This document shows, one piece after another, positions 60,701 to 64,000 of a stretch of DNA of 64,000 bases. The DNA comes from Nipponacmea schrenckii (Eukaryota > Mollusca > Gastropoda > Lottiidae). Where the stretch lies: NCBI GenBank assembly GCA_030562195.1, contig CM060203.1, positions 11,732,208 through 11,796,207 of the forward strand, read 5' to 3'. The position numbers and the translations under genes were made by a program. Position 1 is the stretch's first letter. Each line of letters begins with the position of its first letter. The notes under the pieces were generated by a model. It saw nothing but the letters and a program-made list of their open reading frames with translations, ran no database searches and was not told the origin of the DNA.

Positions 60701-62114
60701 AAACATATAATATTGAATTATAGTAGCCATGATGATTGACTCAAGATATTTGGCTGAATAATAAACAGTGATCCAATACAGTCGTGACTTTTTGTTCTTA
60801 AGGCTGTATCGACTGTCAATAATGATGCACTGTTGGATTTTTTCATCACAATTTCCACAGCTTAATAGTCCTTCAGATATGATAATAAATGAGGTTCTGT
60901 GAGTCAAGAGTAGACCAATGCATCCCTGGCAAAATTCCCTCAATGTATTTTAATAGGTCGCTAATGGTATTAGTAATTTCAATTTTATATATGGTGTACA
61001 TGTATTATGTAATTGTAGGTTTATGTTGTAAGTCATTCCAACCATGTACTGATTTACAGTTAATATCTTGTCAAGTATGTCATTCAACATACCTATCCTT
61101 ATCTCAACTTGAAGGTAAATACATAATTATTTCTTTATGGTCTTTATCATTTAAAGGGATAATAGGCGTTAGAACGAACATAAAATTTTAAGTTCACTCA
61201 AATTTGGACAAAAACAGTATATATCCATCAGTGGACTTACCTATACATCAAAATCCCTCTAAAATCCGATAAATCCCCAAAATAAAGTAGTTAATCATAA
61301 AACGCTTGAGCCATCCATCAAGTGATTTTCAAATCGTGTAAATATAAAGGGAAGTAACTCTAACATGTGAGTTTTCACGCGTCCTTGACCCCTACTGTTG
61401 AATTCCACAATGATGTTTTAGCGTTGATTTACCAGACGCTTTTATTCTCAAACTGAATGGAATCGTCACTGGCTCACTTTTTTTTAAAATTCCAAATATA
61501 TTTTTATTGTGGCTTTTTAAAATTTGGTAAAGTGTGGGATGCATACTTATTTAACTAATAGTCAATATGAAACACAAATATAAGCCGTAGGATGAGTGTA
61601 TTCTAACGCCTATTATCCCTTTAACACTGAAGCACCTGCATTTGCTTGGATCATTTGTTTTTTCATGATTACCGTATCTCAGAGAGAGAGAGAGAGAGAG
61701 AATATTATTTAAATGGCATTTAGTAATTGGTTTTATAATAATAATAACTGTGCTTTATGTATAAATAGGTACTGAGTTTCAACAAGTGTTCTCATCATTC
61801 ATCTTCCTGCTTGATAACAACGAGAGAACACCTGTTGAAAAGTCGCAGAATAAATATACTCTGCAATTGTTTATCCATAAAGCTTAGTTATTATTATCAT
61901 AAGGTATTAGAAGTTTAACTGAAATATTCACTTTGTGACTGCAGTAATTCTAGAAAATCCGACATCAGGTAGAAATTCTGAAATGTGCAAATATACTATT
62001 AAGAGTCTTTGAGTTTAACTTCTTGTAAAACAGCTACATTATATTTCAGAATTTACATGTTTACCAGGAGACCTGATTAGATGTTCACTCTGTTCTGCTC
62101 TGTTGTCATCCTGA
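51716..62114 (+). CDS. GTF3C4: General transcription factor 3C subunit 4 (TFIIIC90)
   Basis: Nineteen exons: 51716-51835, 52332-52464, 52786-52903, 53344-53419, 53637-53748, 53943-54057, 54321-54412, 54795-54946, 55158-55284, 55677-55760, 56023-56137, 56382-56427, 56672-56738, 57086-57236, 59001-59073, 60434-60506, 60637-60687, 61019-61114, 62050-62114. They sum to 1866 nt (621 aa). TFIIIC recruits TFIIIB and RNA polymerase III to tRNA genes. The N-terminal two thirds form WD40-like blades (LCGVTWSPNDAGPL, CLLAGLSHDHRLTIY, VEISWSKTLQIKSEKFSILA, YLAIGYDNGIILILNVDN). The C-terminal zinc region has CAVCG, LKCSNDHEF, LISCQVCH and IRCSLCSALL, aligning with human CPLCGG, CSNGHTW and CPFCDS. It is shorter than human (822 aa), mostly in linkers. 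The exon 16/17 junction needs an AT-AC intron to stay in frame. Exon 14's donor is followed by an array of copies of itself. Confidence 0.9.
55420..55530. repeat. Short tandem repeat in GTF3C4 intron 9
   Basis: Three to four copies of a ~33-bp unit, 'cagaacaatatccatataat' followed by 'tttgtcaagcta'. Intronic and without coding meaning. Confidence 0.75.
57190..58850. repeat. 61-bp minisatellite carrying exon 14 end and donor
   Basis: About 18 copies of a 61-bp unit running from inside exon 14 into intron 14. The parent unit is the last ~45 bp of exon 14 (...ttagaccaacaatctactcc...cttaag) plus its donor gtaagtattta. Every copy repeats AAG|GTAAGTAT or a near match. Central copies are almost identical. 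The array is split by the TTAA element at 57420-57961. Confidence 0.93.
57420..57961. mobile_element. TTAA-flanked inverted-repeat element, copy B
   Basis: Same family and orientation as 49198-49686, 542 bp. TTAA flanks at 57416-57419 and 57962-57965. Inserted inside one unit of the 61-bp minisatellite, so neighbouring units show the empty site (cagtctttaaggtaag). A GC-richer block of about 60 bp at 57515-57584 (ccgtataattccgaatatag...) is absent from copy A. Confidence 0.8.
59265..60120 (-). pseudogene. 3' fragment of a CR1/L2-like LINE, frameshifted
   Basis: Minus strand, in GTF3C4 intron 15. The upstream frame reads ...YGCILWDLEHKSINDFYCTW RKCVRQ and breaks, with the next frame resuming INLPYRTHNSLLPLICQDLP and LHLRFVKYFKTS, then a Cys-containing tail. 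This is the C-terminal region of a non-LTR retrotransposon reverse transcriptase polyprotein common in molluscs. The 3' end has AATAAAAT followed by (ATT)n. It is 5' truncated and frameshifted, so inactive. Confidence 0.75.
60507..60636 (+). other. U12-type AT-AC intron of GTF3C4
   Basis: Intron 16. The 5' end is ATATCCTTT, the exact U12 AT-AC donor consensus. A branch-point motif TTCCTTAAC (60619-60627), exact for U12, lies about 10 nt before the 3' end AC (60635-60636). Only this splice keeps CAVCGEN in frame with YDISVISLKCSNDHEF. A GT-AG alternative with the right phase was not found. Confidence 0.85.
61155..61620. mobile_element. Second TTAA-flanked inverted-repeat element
   Basis: 466 bp bounded by inverted repeats AGGGATAATAGGCGTTAGAA / TTCTAACGCCTATTATCCCT (20 bp, perfect), with TTAA at 61151-61154 and 61621-61624. 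A piggyBac-type MITE, different in sequence from the 49198/57420 family. It lies in GTF3C4 intron 18. A diverged partial relative is at 41732-41880. Confidence 0.8.
61678..61701. repeat. (GA)n microsatellite
   Basis: About 11 uninterrupted GA/AG dinucleotides in GTF3C4 intron 18. Confidence 0.9.
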
Positions 62115-62310
62115 CAGAGACAAGTGGTATCGGATAGTTATTTATGAATACAGCTGTATGGTGTCAGTTAATTACAGCTGCAGTACTTGGGTGAAGATGA
62201 ATCCTGTTTAACATTGTTGTCATCATGATTGAATATCTATGTACATATTTAATAAGACTTAACTTTAATTCAGGAAGATCGTTTTGAAAACTACTTTCAG
62301 AAAACAATTT

Positions 62311-62390
62311 ATGATAATAAACTCTTTATTTTACATGAGTCAGAATTAGGCCCAATACACACGGTCCTGTCTCACATTCAGCCCATGGGG
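62311..62390 (-). repeat. Retroposon 3' end with (ATT)n-like tail, copy 2
   Basis: Reverse complement reads ccccatgggctgaatgtgag...taaaataaagagtttattat, matching 34487-34575 apart from a short deletion and a few substitutions. Confidence 0.65.
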
Positions 62391-62453
62391 CAATACATTA
62401 GGCAAAAAAAGAAAAAATATCGAAAACACATAATATCTCAATATACAATTCGT

Positions 62454-62883
62454 CTGTAAGGATAGAAATTAATGCGTCAACAAATTAATTCCACATGGGG
62501 TATAAAGAATAAAATGTGAGTACAAATTAATGCGATCCGCAATAAGTGTCGCATTTTTTACTATCTTAAAAAAGAAAATGGCTTCCCGGAAGTATGAGGT
62601 AGGTTTAATGAATGAAGATAAGAAAATTGATCAAGATTTTATCATTAAATAGTCAAGTGTGAAAGTCATTGATTAGTAATCAGCTTTAAATTTAGAGATA
62701 ATTACTTAATCCCGCCCGTGTCAATTTAAATACTTGACTCATTCTACTTTTTGTCCATCATTTGACTTTATTTTCCTTTAATTCAATTTGAAATTTAAAA
62801 ATGCAGATACAAATTAATGCGATTGCAGATAGGTAGCTTTTAACGCATTAATTTCTATCTCACAATAATTTGTAGCCTTACAG
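62454..62883. mobile_element. Inverted-repeat element with AATTAATGCG motifs
   Basis: 430 bp. The left end CTGTAAGG..AGAAATTAATGCGT pairs with the right end AACGCATTAATTTCT...CCTTACAG, with a 15-bp spacer difference between the two ends. Two further direct copies of acaaattaatgcgat lie inside (near 62523 and 62812). No transposase, and no clear target duplication. Probably a non-autonomous DNA transposon. Confidence 0.55.
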
Positions 62884-64000
62884 TACATCATTATCAATAA
62901 ATGGTAATTAAAGTGTTAATTGAATATCTTTTATTACAAAAAATCCTTGAATATATACAGATAATAGAATAAATATTTTCAACATATTCTCTAAATGTGT
63001 TTATGAACAGCTTGAACAATAAGGTGACAGCAGTCAATAATAAAACATTCATACACAAGTTTAATGCAAGGAAGCACAAGATATGTGATAAACAGCATAA
63101 ATAATATAGTTAAACTGTACATTTATATATTGTACACAATATAGCTCACAAAAAAAAAACTAGTACATCTGAAATTGATCCTTGAAAGCAAATAACAATC
63201 AGGCACACTTATTAACATCTGTAGTTTGGAAAACAAATGAACATTGAACAAACATAACAAGTATTATATGTGCACTAAGGCTATACAGTTATCAAAATAT
63301 TTGTTTAACCAACTGAAAGTTCAATTTCAGCTGTTCATCTTTCTGTAAATTAAAAATTTATTATTGAAAGCAAGATAGATGACTGAAATTAAGACTATCA
63401 AATGGTAAAGCATCTATTTTGATGACAAAAGGAACCAAATAAAATCCTATTTAGAATATAGGCTACTAATCTCATTTTTGGCAACAAATTGCAATTTACC
63501 TCATAAAGGTTGATACTATTTTACAGAAAGGGCAACAGTTTACTGCATACTGGTCAATGTTTTAATATAAATATGAACTATCTTACTGGTAGTCTAAATT
63601 TCATTTGAAGGCCAAAAAAGTAATTGGCACACCATATACATTGACCACCCGATTAGTTGTATTAAATCAATTAGGATTGATTTCAGCTTAATCATAATTA
63701 CAAATATTTTGGTAGTTATATACAATGTATATATAACAATTAATGGCTTATATTGTGGAGACCTTCAAAAAGCTGATTAATATTAAATAAAGAGCACATT
63801 TCATATACATAATTTCCATAGCCCTCTCAATCTTCCCTAAAATAGTAACATAAAGAAGAAGTTTAAAAAATGAAATTAAATGCAAAAATATGAATTGAAA
63901 ATGAAGCCAATTCCTTCACCCAAATTTGATCAGTTTCCACTCCATCACAATATTTATTAATGTGATGTAATAAATGTATAAATGTGGGTTTATAATACTG

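Larger units (their letters stand above)
62115..64000. other. 3' flank of GTF3C4 with repeats, no gene seen
   Basis: Contains a retroposon end (62311-62390) and an inverted-repeat element (62454-62883). From 62900 to 64000 it is AT-rich with no reading frame or exon that I can support. Confidence 0.5.

Overview
The window is intron-rich, AT-rich animal nuclear DNA. Introns follow GT-AG rules, exons are short (mostly 50-250 bp), and coding exons keep frame across splice junctions. Two innexins (protostome gap-junction family), an animal-type isopentenyl phosphate kinase and the repeat content suggest a lophotrochozoan, probably a mollusc. The species assignment is inference; nothing here proves it.

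Layout from left to right: a diverged repeat and the start of an unknown minus-strand gene (1-666); a plus-strand ADP-ribosyltransferase with two PBZ zinc fingers and a BRCT domain (4125-8854); a minus-strand ER-phagy receptor of the RETREG/FAM134 family (12741-16461), head to head with plus-strand gamma-tubulin (16806-20969) over a 344-bp shared promoter; minus-strand ORC4 (22349-27416); a doubtful two-exon minus-strand gene (28861-29845); plus-strand PDIA4/ERp72 (30817-36101); two tandem minus-strand innexins (37738-40463); plus-strand isopentenyl phosphate kinase (43878-46943); minus-strand METTL18 histidine methyltransferase (47544-51006), head to head with plus-strand GTF3C4/TFIIIC90 (51716-62114). 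For each of the seven complete multi-exon genes I assembled the exons by hand, and the summed coding length is divisible by three. Protein lengths are close to the human ones for gamma-tubulin, ORC4, PDIA4 and RETREG.

The genes are mostly unrelated housekeeping functions (ER quality control, replication origin licensing, microtubule nucleation, pol III transcription, ribosomal protein methylation, isoprenoid salvage), so this is ordinary gene-dense euchromatin and not a pathway cluster. The unusual content is in the introns: minisatellites that sit against splice sites, one of which has copied an exon end plus its 5' splice site about 18 times; TTAA-flanked inverted-repeat elements, one with a readable empty site; and two introns with U12 (minor spliceosome) signals, one of them AT-AC. 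I found no convincing new multi-gene system.
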